Translations under genes and position numbers: made by a program
Source: Pyrrhoderma lamaoense
Taxonomy: Eukaryota > Basidiomycota > Agaricomycetes > Hymenochaetales > Hymenochaetaceae
Direction of reading: 5' to 3'
Length of the DNA: 64,000 bases
NCBI GenBank assembly: GCA_002794735.1
Contig: NBAZ01000002.1
Location: 1,302,001 to 1,366,000 of the forward strand
Shown here: positions 35,129 to 46,419 of the stretch, piece by piece
Position numbering within the stretch: position 1 is the stretch's first letter
Layout: every line of letters begins with the position of its first letter
Notes under the pieces: model-generated
Seen by the model: only the letters and a program-made list of their open reading frames with translations
What the model was told of the DNA's origin: nothing
Database searches by the model: none

Positions 35129-37004
35129 ATGAGCTCAACAGATGTAAAAGTGGATGATACGGTGTGTCTTCCATACTTTCTTTCGTTGTCATCAAGCATG
35201 GCTTATATCTTGAATTGAAGCTTGGAGCCTACTACCTTGGAGTGACGTGAGTGCTAGCGAAAATCTATTTGTATCTCGACTAAAATTTGACGATTATGTG
35301 CCGTAATAGGATTGCCATGTCGTACGTGCTATGCAGTCACATTATTCTATACGCTGATCATATCAATGCAGTCTCTGGGGCATAGCGACTCTCCAAACAT
35401 ATTACTACTATAACGTAAGGCGCTATCAGTCTATCACATTGTGCAGCATGAGAACTCGTTTTGTAGCGTTATGTGAAAGATAGACTCTGGTTGAAGCTTC
35501 TCGTACGTCTAACTATATATACCTATAAAGCGTCCTTGTCTTGAGATGTGGCGCATAGGTATTCCTAGTATGGGCAATGGACACCGTACACCAAGGCTTA
35601 ATTATACATACGGGCTATGTATATCTCATAACTAACTATGACAAACCTGATCTCTTGGAGAATATAGTCATTGAGCATACTCTAGTGGTATGTTATGATC
35701 TTGAAGAGCATGTCATTCCGCTAATATACGTTCTGTGAACAAAAGATCTCTGTAGTGATCAGCGTATGTTTCTGTCTATTTTCCCACTCTTCCTACTGAT
35801 TAGGCTTTAGTTTCTAAATGGCTTAATCGTGCAAATGTTCTTGATATATCGTGTATGGATATGTAAGGAAGACCTGAGCTATTATGTGGAGCCTCGTCTG
35901 ATATCTAATACTTCCTTCACCTTTTTACCACTGAAGTAAGCCGCAAAAAAATCTGGTTAGTCGTTATTCTAGCGGTGCTTATTGTACTGGAGCTTGCCTT
36001 TGTCTCATGTGAGTATTCAACTCTCTTTTTTGCTAGGATAACTGAGAAACATAACTTCAATTAGATCTGTTTTATAAGAGGTACATAAATTAGTAGTCTT
36101 AACGTTTTCTTTGATATTGATACTAATACAACCCAGCTTCCGAATTAAAACCTTCGTAGACACCTTATCTATAGGCTGGCTGATGAAGTTTGACAATTCC
36201 GTTTACGCCATAGCTGATACCTTGATCACCGCTACTCTTATCTTCTTGTTACACCGCTCTAGAACTGGGTTCAAGAGATCGGACAATATAATCAACCGTC
36301 TGATACTATATACCGTCAATACGGGCTCAATTACGAGCATTCTTTCCATTGTGATAGTTATCACGGTTAGCATCTTATTCAGTCAATGTGTATAGCTACA
36401 CATAGTATCCTAACTATACTTCCAGATGCAGCTATGCTCGACAACTCTGATATATGTAGCGTTTTACTGTTGCACTAGCAAAGGTATGTATCTAGATCCT
36501 CAGAGTATCTTTCTCTCTGACTGATTTATTCCAACTCTAGTATATGCGAATACACTTCTTGCTACGTGAGCTTGCCCCCAAAGTATCTTACAACTAGGAT
36601 TGATAATTCTGAAACTCATCTACAGTCTTAATGCACGCATTGTTCCTGGTACTGTCACGAATACACAGACATCAGGATCTGGTAATGTATTAAATATTCA
36701 GGGTGCAAATGGGGTATGCAAATTATATTTTCCTCACTATGAAACGTTGACATATGCTATTGAGTAGTCGAGTAAGGGTATGTCTATGACTATTCGGGTC
36801 GATACAGCGACATCTCGTACAGCAGATGACATTAGTCTTGATGGACTTGATGCATCCAAGCCTAACGTAAGTACCGAGTTTTCTATACTGGAAAAGGTGC
36901 AAAGTTCCTGACTTTAGGGGTATATTCAGGCCATAACGGATACATCAGATTTAGAACTAGGGCAGTATAGTGCAAAGAATCAGCTTGATAAACAGATTCT
37001 CTAG
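35129..37004 (+). CDS. DUF6534-family multi-pass membrane protein, copy 1
   Basis: Basidiomycete DUF6534 protein, predicted seven-helix, function unknown. Exons in order: MSSTDVKVDDT, LGAYYLGVT, a 12-nt exon giving IAMS, LWGIATLQTYYYYN, RYVKDRLWLKLL, then FLVWAMDTVHQGLIIHTGYV (the conserved W-x-x-D-T-x-H-Q), the GLIVQMFLIYRVWI helix, SRKKIWLVVILAVLIVLELA, the large exon with LLHRSRTGFKRSDNIINRLI (family signature) and YTVNTGSITSILSIVIV, VAFYCCTSK, VYANTLLAT and LNAR. A cytosolic tail carries IRVDTATSRTADDISLDG and ends with the DLELG exon at 37004. All sampled junctions have GT-AG and keep frame. The best-preserved member of the cluster. Confidence 0.85.
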
Positions 37005-38058
37005 TTTATCTATCTTGACTACAATGGAAGCATCTACTATATTTATTTGTATGTGTCTATTATCCCCACGGGACTTTTATCCAGCTCTAAGTCACGTATA
37101 ATGTAAAAACTCCTTAGCATCACATGGACAGAGATGTAAATATGCTGCCTGTGAAGAAGTGCTGTTCTCGTTGATTCCGTAGTATAGAGTACTCTTTCCT
37201 GATGTAATATCTCATTGTTTCTTTACTGTTAGATGCTCAAAAATGTGAGTAGGGATATAATTCCATGCATCATGGCCACAAATCTGCCATTACAACGATA
37301 TATGAAATTAGTGATTTCAATTCATCGGCCTTTGCCGATGTATCTGACATAACTATAATTGCTCCTCGAGACCCGCTTCCTTGATATCTTTATATGGAAG
37401 ACTTCAGCATTGACTATACTTGAGGAAAGGTAGCGAGTGCTTTGTGTGGTAACGTATCTTCGGGGACAAGAAATTTCGGTACGGTATTAGCATACAGACC
37501 TCAGTCGACATCACGAAACTTGTTTCCGAATCATAACAACTCGCGAGGTGGGGGTAACTAAAGGTTGTAGGCCACCTTTTAGACATTTCTTGACAACTTC
37601 AAGTTCCGATTTCTATTCAAGTTGCCTAAATCAACATCTTGATGATTTTGAAAACGAAAGATAATTTTAGAGTTTTCAACTGATATTGTAACATAGAGAA
37701 CTGATGCCATCTTCGCTACAGAACCACGACCTCTGCAAAGTCTTCTAGTGACTTGGCAGTCTCATGATAACTTACATCACCCAAGTGAGAATGGTAAGAG
37801 CATTGACTATCATCGGCCATGCTTCACCAATATATCTATGATGATTACTAAACGTATCAATCGAGCAACAGGTGGGCGTATCAATGTCATCAATGTCATC
37901 AACGCCCGTACACTCTTTCGCTGAACATCGGTTATTGAAGTTGATTCGACGTCATGATCAATACCCGTTGAATATAAATCCCGGAATCTATATCTATATC
38001 TACCCTTCCGTCCGCAGCTCCCCCCATATTTGAATACAAGGAAAGACTTCTAGTAAAT
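37005..38058. other. Intergenic region
   Basis: About 1.05 kb between two co-directional DUF6534 genes. A short slippage-type repeat (ATCAATGTC and ATCAACG units) lies at about 37885-37910. No gene is seen. Confidence 0.55.
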
Positions 38059-39929
38059 ATGGATACAACTAGTGCAGAAATGTATTATTCGGTTAGTATA
38101 TTTTCATGAATCTACTAATCCAACACTTAATGCTGGTTCTTCCTTGAAGCTCGGTGCTTTGTACCTCGGGGTGACGTGAGTTATTGAAAACATGGTCTTT
38201 TTGGTTACTGAGGATAACGATTGCCATAGGATCACTATGTCGTACGTTCTATCATTATACGTACTACTCCTAGTTCTCATTGCTTATAATATTGATTCAG
38301 TCTTTGGGGACTAGGAGCGTTGCAGACTTACTACTATTACAATGTGAGTGACGCGTTATCATTGAATATAAAATACAGCGTTTTACTAGCATATACAGCG
38401 CTACGTAAGTGATACTCTATGGATGAGGCTCTCGGTACGTCTGTCACTTCGGATCATAACCAGTCTTGATAATGAAGCGTAACGGCCAGGTATTCTTGGT
38501 GTGGACAATAGATACTGTACATCAAGCACTGATAGTGCATTCGGGCTACATCTATCTCGTGATCAACTATATGAATCCAGGTTTTTTAAATAACGTTGAA
38601 TCAACACTCTCAGTACGTTTAGCTCGTGAAAATATAATCATACTTGGGCTTTTACCTTATATATGTGTTTCCTATAGGTTACAGTTGTCTTTGCCGTAAG
38701 CTTTGTTAATGGACTCCACTATCTGGAGGAGTAGTAATCTAGGTATATAGCTAGCCTCTATCTTATCGGTGCAGCTATTTCTACTGTTTCGCATATGGAA
38801 ATGTGAGTGTTCCCTTTGAGTACTTCTTGAACCTTCTGATTTTCTCTGCAATGTAGTGAGCGAGAAAAATGTATGGCTCATCGCATTGATATCGATCCTA
38901 CTTATTCTGGAAACTATTTTTTCTACAAGTGAGTAAAAAGATTATCCTTATTGGTCGTACTCAAGATACTACTTCCCTAGTGTTCTTTTATCAGAAGTAA
39001 GTAGTATTTACACGGATAACGTACCAGCGAAAGGAACTTCCTATGTCGATACTTGACTTACACGAACAACGCAGCTTTCATATTAAGATATTTTCAGAGC
39101 TTGAAGCGCAAAATTGGCTCATAAAGCTCGGTAGCTCAATGATTACAATTGTGGATACGTTAATCGCCCTTACTCTTACAGTCCTGCTACATCGTTCTAA
39201 AACAGGATTTAAGAGGTCAGATAATGTGATCAATCACCTGATAGTATTTACTATCAACACAGGCGCTATCACAAGTATCCTCTCGCTCCTCGTCACTGTC
39301 ATGGTTTGTATCAGTCCCAGTCACACTCGATAAATTATAACTATCAGGAGTTTGCTGAGCTACTTGATAGGTCCAGGTCTACCCACGTAATCTAATGTTT
39401 GTGGCGTTTTATTTCTGCTCTAGTAAAAGTATGTGCATCTATCCTCGCCTACTTTATTGTGACTTACTGACACACCTACTTTTTATAATCTTAGTCCATG
39501 TAAACACACTTCTTGCGACGTAAGCTCGTTTATACCCCCAATCAAAACAAATACTGATTTTCTTGAAATAGACTTAATTCACGCGATGGTATTGAGGAAG
39601 TTACTAGTTCCAAATCAACACTACCTAGAAAGTCTTCAAATACTAGAGGACTACGAACAGTATGAATTATCTAATCTCCCTAAATTCCACAAATAGCTAA
39701 CAAACTTTATTAGTCAACGAGTATAAGTACGGCAATGGCCATTCGAGTTGAGACAGTGACATCTCATAGAATAGATGACGAAATTTTAATTATCCCTAAA
39801 AAGAACGGGTCTGAGTCTAAGGTGAGCTGAGTCATTCTAAAAAAGTAAGTTTATCTGATAGTTTCTACATACTAGACTGCATCAGAAGTTGCAAACTTAG
39901 AGCTTGGAAATCCAGACTCGGAAATTTAG
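38059..39929 (+). CDS. DUF6534-family membrane protein, copy 2
   Basis: Same exon scheme as copy 1: MDTTSAEMYYS, LGALYLGVT, 12-nt exon ITMS, LWGLGALQTYYYYN, RYVSDTLWMRLS, FLVWTIDTVHQALIVHSGYI, QLFLLFRIWK, then the large exon LLHRSKTGFKRSDNVINHLI with FTINTGAITSILSLLVTV, MFVAFYFCSSK, VNTLLAT and LNSRDG. The tail has MAIRVETVTSHRIDDEI and ends NLELGNPDSEI at 39929. The exon before QLFLLFRIWK is the least certain junction. Faces copy 3 tail to tail across about 570 bases. Confidence 0.82.
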
Positions 39930-40496
39930 GCTTAAGAATACTTGTACTACTCTAATGTCTTTGAACTACAAAAAGACTAGATAAATGTCTTTTTAGATCT
40001 ATCCACTACAGGGGGACATAGCATGCCTCTTTGTGGTGAATATACATTTATTGGCTACAATCGTTTTACAAAGCAGACTGAAGTTCCATGTGTCAAAGTC
40101 CATAGTAAGGAGATATAATTATCATTGCCTCCTAAATTAAGTTATATTCATCACTGGCTAAGTAAAACTTACACTCATCTACATGTGCTATCGTATATGT
40201 CGGTAATCTACTGGCCAAACGTTTCACGCTCATTAACTAAGTGTAAAGTGGGCACATTTTAAATATCGAAGTCGTATTTTATTTCGTTAACTACTGTCCA
40301 TCCAGAAGTCGCTTGACATGACGATCAAGGCTTTTGGTAGCTAAGTTTCCTGCATATATAGTATACTAGAGATTGACGTATGGCTTCACCCTTCATACAC
40401 ATGTACATTTTCCCCCTTCTCCTCTTTCTTTTTCTGAGAACAAGCTACTTGAAGTGACGAAAAGGTTGGACGGAGCTACTGCTGTTCTGTTCTTTA
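39930..40496. other. Convergent spacer between DUF6534 copies 2 and 3
   Basis: About 570 bases between two 3' ends. No gene, RNA or repeat is recognised. Confidence 0.6.
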
Positions 40497-42358
40497 TCAC
40501 GTACTGCCAAGCTCTAGGTCCAAGGTGTCTGCATCTACCTGAGTTCATGACGTCAGGAAAATTCCCATTGCTTATTCTTTAAGCGATATACTCACCTTTG
40601 TCTCGGAGTTGTCTGATCTGAGCTCAATCATGCCGATGTCGTCCGTTCTACGAGATGTTACCGTTTCGACTTGAATAGCCAGTGTAATACTATTGTTTCT
40701 CGATAACTTTGCAAGTAAGAAACTTAAAAGTGAGCTTCAGTTGAAGAAGATATTAATATACTTTGTTTTGTCGCCGGATATTTGAAGATTTTCTAGACGC
40801 CGACAATTGTTCATCTGTTACCGCCTCTGTAGTACCCCGTGTGTTCAATCTAGTTAATGAGCTTTGAGACCTAAGTGCCAAATACGTTACTATTGTACCT
40901 ACGTTGCAAGGAGTGTATTAGTGTAAACTGCAAGCAGTGCAAATTTAAACAGACATGTAAGAACGAGAGACTTGTGTAGAAAATAACGATGCATACATTT
41001 ACTCGTACAGAGATGGAATGCTACAAATATTAGGCTATTTGGATAGACCTGGAGCTATCAATTGAAAGGGGATAACTTAAATTATGATAGTATCCTCGGG
41101 AAGCTACAATACTTACCATGATGATGATAAATAGCGAAAGAAGGCTCGAAAGAGCTCCCGTGTTCACAGTAAATAGGATCAGGCGGTTGATCATACTATC
41201 TGAGGTCACGAAACCAGTTCTGGAGCGATGTAATAGGATTATGAGCGTAACGGCAATTAATGTATCCGTGGCTGAGATTACTGCATAGCAGAGTTTAATT
41301 AACCAAGCGATTGATTTGAGCTTTATGAATGCTTTGAGCTGAAAACTGTAGTATGCAAATGAGTGGGTTATGAGCGAAGATCTTATCAGTAATTGTCCAA
41401 TATGAGATATAACTTGCTTCTTATACAAGAATACTTGAAGGGTTGTTAGTGGGTACAAGAGATGATATCTGATTTGATCAACGTACGCGTGGTAAAAATG
41501 AAAACCATTGAAACAAATACCGCGACAACAGTGGTTAAGTAGATATTTCTTCCACTTACTATTTTCAAGGAGTCAAATTGAAGTTAGATGAAGTAACGAT
41601 GTTAAAGGTCTCCCTTACATTTCCAAATCCGGAACAATAAGAACAATTGTACGAGAATGACAACACAGACCTATGGAACAATTTCCTTAAGGGTTTACTG
41701 TGGGGTGATCTTCCAAATGTAAAACGTACCGTAAATGCTACTGAAACCTTTATTAAACGGTAGAACACATGTTAGAGAAGAAGCTAGTTTTATAAAGCAT
41801 GAAAATGAACCTCGAGGGTAGTTTCAATATGAAGTACAGATATTGGATTATCATGATTGACGACGAGGTACACAAAGCCCATGTGTAAAACCAGCGCTTG
41901 GTGTACGGTATCTGATATCCATACCAAGAGTACCTATCCGAGAAATCTCAGTTTTAATCCTGGGCAATTCCCATTTTCACTGCAGACTTACAAAAAGTTT
42001 GATCCACAGCGTATCCTTTATATAACGCTGGCGCATATCAATGAAAACACGCCCCACGTCACACCTATTGATCGGTTCTTACATTAAAATAATGGTACGC
42101 CTGTAGCACTCCTATTCCCCAAAGACTTTTTAACGAGTATTAGCAAGAAGGCCACTAGAGATGTTCATACAAGAAATACTTACGCCATAGTAATCCTAAA
42201 CAAAGTGCAATTTGTTCAATACCCTGATAGAGAAACTCTCTCAATCACCTACACCACACCAAAATACAAAGTCTCAAGCTTTTATAAGAAGTAGTTAGTA
42301 GTTTTAATGAATGAGAACACTGACTTGGGCCTACCGGGTTGCGTAACACTATATCCAT
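40497..42358 (-). CDS. DUF6534-family membrane protein, copy 3 (inverted)
   Basis: Minus-strand member of the cluster. Start ATG 42358 (MDIVLRNP), LETLYFGVV, 12-nt exon ITMA, LWGIGVLQAYHYFN, RYIKDTLWIKLF, LLVWISDTVHQALVLHMGFV (near 41.9 kb), VILVQLFLLFRIWK (41.65 kb), SGRNIYLTTVVAVFVSMVFI (41.55 kb), then the large exon LLHRSRTGFVTSDSMINRLI and FTVNTGALSSLLSLF, IFVAFHLCTSK, VYTNTLLAT, LNTRGTTEAV. The tail contains IQVETVTSRRTDDIGMIEL and the last exon DTLDLELGST ends at 40497. The junction around 41760 (end of the D-T-V-H-Q helix exon) is the least certain. Its 5' end lies next to a tandem duplication. Confidence 0.8.
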
Positions 42359-42479
42359 CCCTCTCAGGAATCCCAGACTTAGTGCCTTGTATCCAGAGGA
42401 TGGAATATTGTAGGTGAATGGAAAGCTTTATATCTATATCTAGAGAGATCAGATGTGCAATCAATGTATCCTAAGCGTG

Positions 42480-43130
42480 ATGACGATATCTAATGGGAGT
42501 GAACAACATCAAGCATTACTTGATGATATAGATAGAAAGAAGCCTTGCGTTCGTGATAGATCCTGGGAGCAACAAACACGCTAAGACGCGATCCCCGGAG
42601 CTAATATTACAAGATACATATACAAAAAAATATGATAGCGATTACCACTATCCCTAGTGGGTAGTGCTGAAAGTTTCTACTATCCTAGTCTTTGCGTCGA
42701 TCTAGGAGAATATTCAAGTAATGATCGGCTTACCCAAGACGGCAAACACATCTGGAATCTCACCGACGAGTTTCTTCTCACCATTGACGCAATTTGGGGG
42801 GGGGGGGGGTTAACTATATGATTATAGACTACAAGACTGCAACACACATAGCTCGCCAAAGAAAGTGTATACCAACTCAACACTTGTTCGTCACCTCGGG
42901 GCAAACTTCTTATCTATTTGATCTATCATTTGTTCATGAGAAACTGATCGAGATGTTGATTTCTCCTATTTTGGTGATATTCGTTAAGCTCTAATAAGCA
43001 GTCACACTGGCATGTTAGACCATTACAAACTAGCTGTCAGTTTTGTTATATTCTCCATGCGGCGTCTCCCAGGAACCACTCAATATATCCGTTATACGTT
43101 CATCCCAGGACAACCATAAGTGAGTTTATT
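42480..43130 (+). CDS. Unidentified coding sequence, unit 1
   Basis: I do not recognise this family. Coding character is supported by comparison with unit 2: the two agree at the protein level while differing mostly at third codon positions. Pieces in order: SLAFVIDPGSNKHAKTRSPE followed by LILQDTY (about 42540-42640), VDLGEYSSNDRLTQDGKHIW then NLTDE (about 42695-42770), DYKTATHIARQRKCIPTQ (about 42828-42885) and LAVSFVIFSMRRLPGTTQYI (about 43030-43090). Acceptor-like TAG sites precede the first two pieces. A run of 14 G sits between the second and third. Start and full exon structure could not be settled; it could be a decayed gene. Confidence 0.4.
42796..42809. repeat. Run of 14 G
   Basis: An uninterrupted G14 tract in otherwise AT-rich DNA. 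No other G or C run in the window comes near this length. It falls in the unidentified coding sequence of unit 1, where unit 2 has an ordinary sequence (roughly CCTTATCATCATATTTTTAG). Confidence 0.95.
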
Positions 43131-43134
43131 CGTA

Positions 43135-43330
43135 GTAGCAATGATAACAGTAGTCAAAACAGAGTTCCCCTGTAAAAGCTTTCTCAAACACCTACGCAAC
43201 ACCAAAAAACAAGGTCTCAAGCTTCGATAAGAAACAATAATTGAATATGAATGTCGAGAACTCTGAGAAGGGCTTACCGAGTCGCGTACTTCTTTGGGTA
43301 TTGTAACATCCCTCTTCTCTTCAGGAAACC
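43135..43330 (-). pseudogene. Chimeric relic: DUF6534 first exons joined to a DUF6533 last-exon fragment
   Basis: On the minus strand, exon 1 (MLQYPKKYATR) and exon 2 (LETLFFGVA, 43200-43230) of a DUF6534 gene are intact with their splice sites. Directly after the intron donor, where exon 3 should follow, is an acceptor-like TTTTACAG and GNSVLTTVIIATTTN (43135-43180). That matches GNSILTIVVVATTILAP, the last exon of the DUF6533 gene at 46420-48199, including its intron end. The rest of both genes is missing. Confidence 0.75.
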
Positions 43331-43439
43331 CACAGAGCTAGTGCTCTAGATCTTGGAGATGAAATATTGTAGGTGAGAAGGGAGCTTCCTATCAAGTGGG
43401 ATCCAGGTGCACAGATGATATATTCTTAACGTAGTTTAA

Positions 43440-44090
43440 TGGAAGAGCTCTAAATCAAGCACTACATTGATGATATAGATGGAAAAAATCTTGCGCTCGT
43501 GATGGACCCTTAGAATAATGATCACGCAAAGACTCAGTCCCCAGTAGTTAAGCTGGATTTACAATATGCATATACAGAGGGTATGTTAGTGATCATCATT
43601 GTATATCAGTAGATAGTGCTGAGAATTATCACTAACCATAGTCATGGCGTCGATTTGGTAGAATATACATATTTTAATCCACTTATCCAAAATGGTAATC
43701 ACACTTATGATCTTTCCGATGAGGCTCCTTATCATCATATTTTTAGGAGGTTTGACTATACAAATACTAACAAAACTGCGAAGTATATGGCTCGTCAAGG
43801 GGAGTGTTATAACGACTTGCAGCGCTTATTCGAACTTTCAAGTAAATTATTTTTTCTAACACTTATCATTTGTTCACGTTAAAATGATCGGTGTACTGAT
43901 ATATCCTACTTTGGTGATATTTTGTAAAGCTCTAGTAAGCAAAAACAATGACATGCTAGCCCGCGTCATACCAAATCAGCAGATCGCTTTGTCATATGTT
44001 TATATGGTTTCTCCTAGGAACCACTCGTTATTTCATTTATATCTTCATCCCAGGTCTCATCATAGATGGGTTATAACTTACCTTAAATGA
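43440..44090 (+). pseudogene. Unidentified coding sequence, unit 2 (probably broken)
   Basis: Partner of the unidentified sequence in unit 1. Pieces: NLALVMDP, then an in-frame TAG, then NNDHAKTQSPVVKLDLQYAY (about 43490-43575); VDLVEYTYFNPLIQNGNHTY, DLSDE and DYTNTNKTAKYMARQGECY (43650-43815); then ALVSKNNDMLARVIPNQQIA and MVSPRNHSLFHLYLHP (43930-44055). The stop replaces a Gly codon of unit 1. Function unknown. Confidence 0.45.
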
Positions 44091-44430
44091 GGTAGTCTAC
44101 CGTTATAATGAATGACAGGATAAAGGTAGTTTTATCTGTATACGCACCCGAATCGATATCAGCGAGCCAAGAACCCTTAATGTTGATTGTTCGGAAGCGC
44201 CTGTCCGTATCTCTTACTATATGTACAAGTATTTGATATAAGGTAGCTCTGATGATCACCTACTAGGTCGAGTTGGTTGTGTATAACTCCGAGATGATAT
44301 CAGAGCAGGCTAATCTTAAAGGAAAGGAGGAGATACGGTATATAAATTTAAAAGCTCTGCGTATTAGCTCCTACGAGTTCTCTCGCCTGCGAATCAGTCC
44401 CTCTAGCGACAAAGAGCGTTCTCCGAGAAA
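44091..44430. promoter_or_regulatory. Upstream region of DUF6534 copy 4
   Basis: About 340 bases without a gene, directly upstream of the ATG at 44431. No named site is recognised. Confidence 0.4.
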
Positions 44431-46278
44431 ATGAACGAGATAAATAAAGATAGCTATAGCTCAGTTAGCAGCCTTCAAACTCTACAAAATACTACATAGT
44501 AATAGTTATAAACCAAAGCTTGCAGCTTTGTATTTTGGGACAACGTAGGTACCAGTCAGATTCACTAGGCTTCCCTGTGTGGCTGAAGACTACTGATACA
44601 GGATCACAATGTCGTACGTGCTACCAATATGCATAACCAAATTTTCTTTTCTGATTCTGACAAGTACTTTCTAGCCTTTGGGGAATAGCAATGTTGCAAA
44701 CATACCACTACTATAACGTGAGGCAGTGTCAAGGAACGTGGATAAAATCTAATTTCTGTATTTAAGCGTTATACAAAAGATTCGATATGGTTCAAGCTCA
44801 TCGTGCGTCCAATTTAGATGTAATGATTAATTATTCTAATCACATATTCAGGTATCTATAGTATGGGCGTTTGATACCGTGCATCAAGTGTTGATCATGC
44901 ATGCGGGATATACATATCTTATTTCAAATTTCGCCAACTTGGTTTATCTAGAAAATATTGTGGTTACGCTTACAGTACGTATCTTCATTATTGATATAAT
45001 TCTTTACATATCTCATCCAACTTTTGAAAGATATCTGTCCAATTCAGCGTAAACTCATAGACCCAAGTTAACATCATAGAAATTTTCTTACTATGTCAAC
45101 TTACAGATACTTGTCGTCATAACTGTGCACCTATTCTTATTGTTCCGTATATGGCTATGTAAGTTGGACTTTAACTCGATTCTAAGGTCAAAATAACATT
45201 TTATGTTTCATGTTTCTGGAATGTAGTAAGCGGGAAACTTTTATGGCTCACCGTTCTTGTAGCAGTGTTTATTTTACTGGAATCCGCCTTTTGTATAGGT
45301 GAGTAGCTGATTTCTATGCCATTCATGTACGATCATAGATTTCACCCCTCTAGTTTTCGTATATAAAGGGTAGGCATCTAAAGGAGAATCTATAATTAGA
45401 AGAAGAACTCTTTTAGAGTTCCACTTACTTACACATTACAGTTTTCCATTGAAGCAATTCGCTGAGCTTCAAAAATATTATTGGGTAGCGATACTGAGCT
45501 ATGCAATGATAACGGCTGCAGACTTCGTTAATGCTGCAGTATTGATAATTCTCCTACAGCGCTCCAGAACTGGTTTTGAGGGATCGGGAAATTTGATCAA
45601 CCGCTTGATTATTTTACTTGTTAAAACAGGAGCGATAACTGGTATCCTATCACTCCTTGTGATTGTCATGGTAAGCAGAGTCAGATTAATATGAGCTAAT
45701 AGATCTCTCTAACTCATCTACCAGGTAAAAACAAGTCCTGACAGCTTAATGTATCTGTCATTCTACTTCCTTACTAGTAAAGGTATGCTCATGTACTCAT
45801 ATCGCTCTATCCTGGTTTCTTTATCTTAATATCCTTCGTGTTTCCGTTTATTATCAGTCTACACAAACACACTCCTCGCGACGTAGGTGCAGGCGCTTTT
45901 CATATATCAAATCAGAACTTAGCTTTTCCACCTAGACTTAACTCACGCGATAGCACTGATATCGTAACATTTATACGGCCTACGGCTCCTAGCAGGATCT
46001 TTGGCATTCAAAGAGTAAGTCATATACCACATCATTTTTTCCTTATCGAACCACGAATATTGTCACAAATAGTCAATAATCAATCAAATGCCGACAACTA
46101 TTGGAGTGGAGACGATGACGTCGCACCACATGGACTCTGAGGATATCAGCACAAGTGACCTCCAAACGAGCGAAGCCAAAGCTGAAGTAAGCATATCACC
46201 AAACTAACTTTGGGTAAAAAGACGGTTTTCTGACCTCAGAGTTACAGCTTGTTTCAAGAACCTCGGTTTAGAGTTTAA
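44431..46278 (+). CDS. DUF6534-family membrane protein, copy 4
   Basis: Exon order as in copies 1-3: MNEINKDSYSSVSSLQTLQN, LAALYFGTT, 12-nt exon ITMS, LWGIAMLQTYHYYN, RYTKDSIWFKLI, SIVWAFDTVHQVLIMHAGYT, ILVVITVHLFLLFRIW, SGKLLWLTVLVAVFILLESA, the large exon with LLQRSRTGFEGSGNLINRLI (His of the usual LLHRSRTGF changed to Gln, and EGSGN for KRSDN), LMYLSFYFLTSK, VYTNTLLAT, LNSRDSTDIV. The tail has GVETMTSHHMDSEDISTSDL. In the last exon the conserved LELG frame is not reached with either possible acceptor; the reading that stops at 46278 (SYSLFQEPRFRV) loses it. The most diverged copy, probably still expressible. Confidence 0.8.
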
Positions 46279-46419
46279 TGGCGATAAACCAAAGAGTTGA
46301 AGCTTAACTCTTGAACTAGGGCTTGAATCCACTAAAGTACTTATCCGTGACATATCTTGTATGAAATAAATGATACTACATGATATCTTGTACAGTTGTT
46401 TATCAATCTATGAGTAATG

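Larger units (their letters stand above)
42195..44060. repeat. Diverged direct tandem duplication, units of about 0.9 kb
   Basis: Unit 1 (about 42195-43130) and unit 2 (about 43140-44060) align along their length in the same order. Anchors include CTCAAGCTT, AATATTGTAGGTGA, TTGATGATATAGAT, GCGTCGAT, ATCATTTGTTCA, TTTTGGTGATATT and AGGAACCACTC. Each unit holds the first two exons of a DUF6534 gene on the minus strand plus an unidentified plus-strand coding sequence. Identity is moderate (perhaps two thirds to three quarters by eye), so the duplication is older than the DUF6533 array repeats. Confidence 0.85.
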
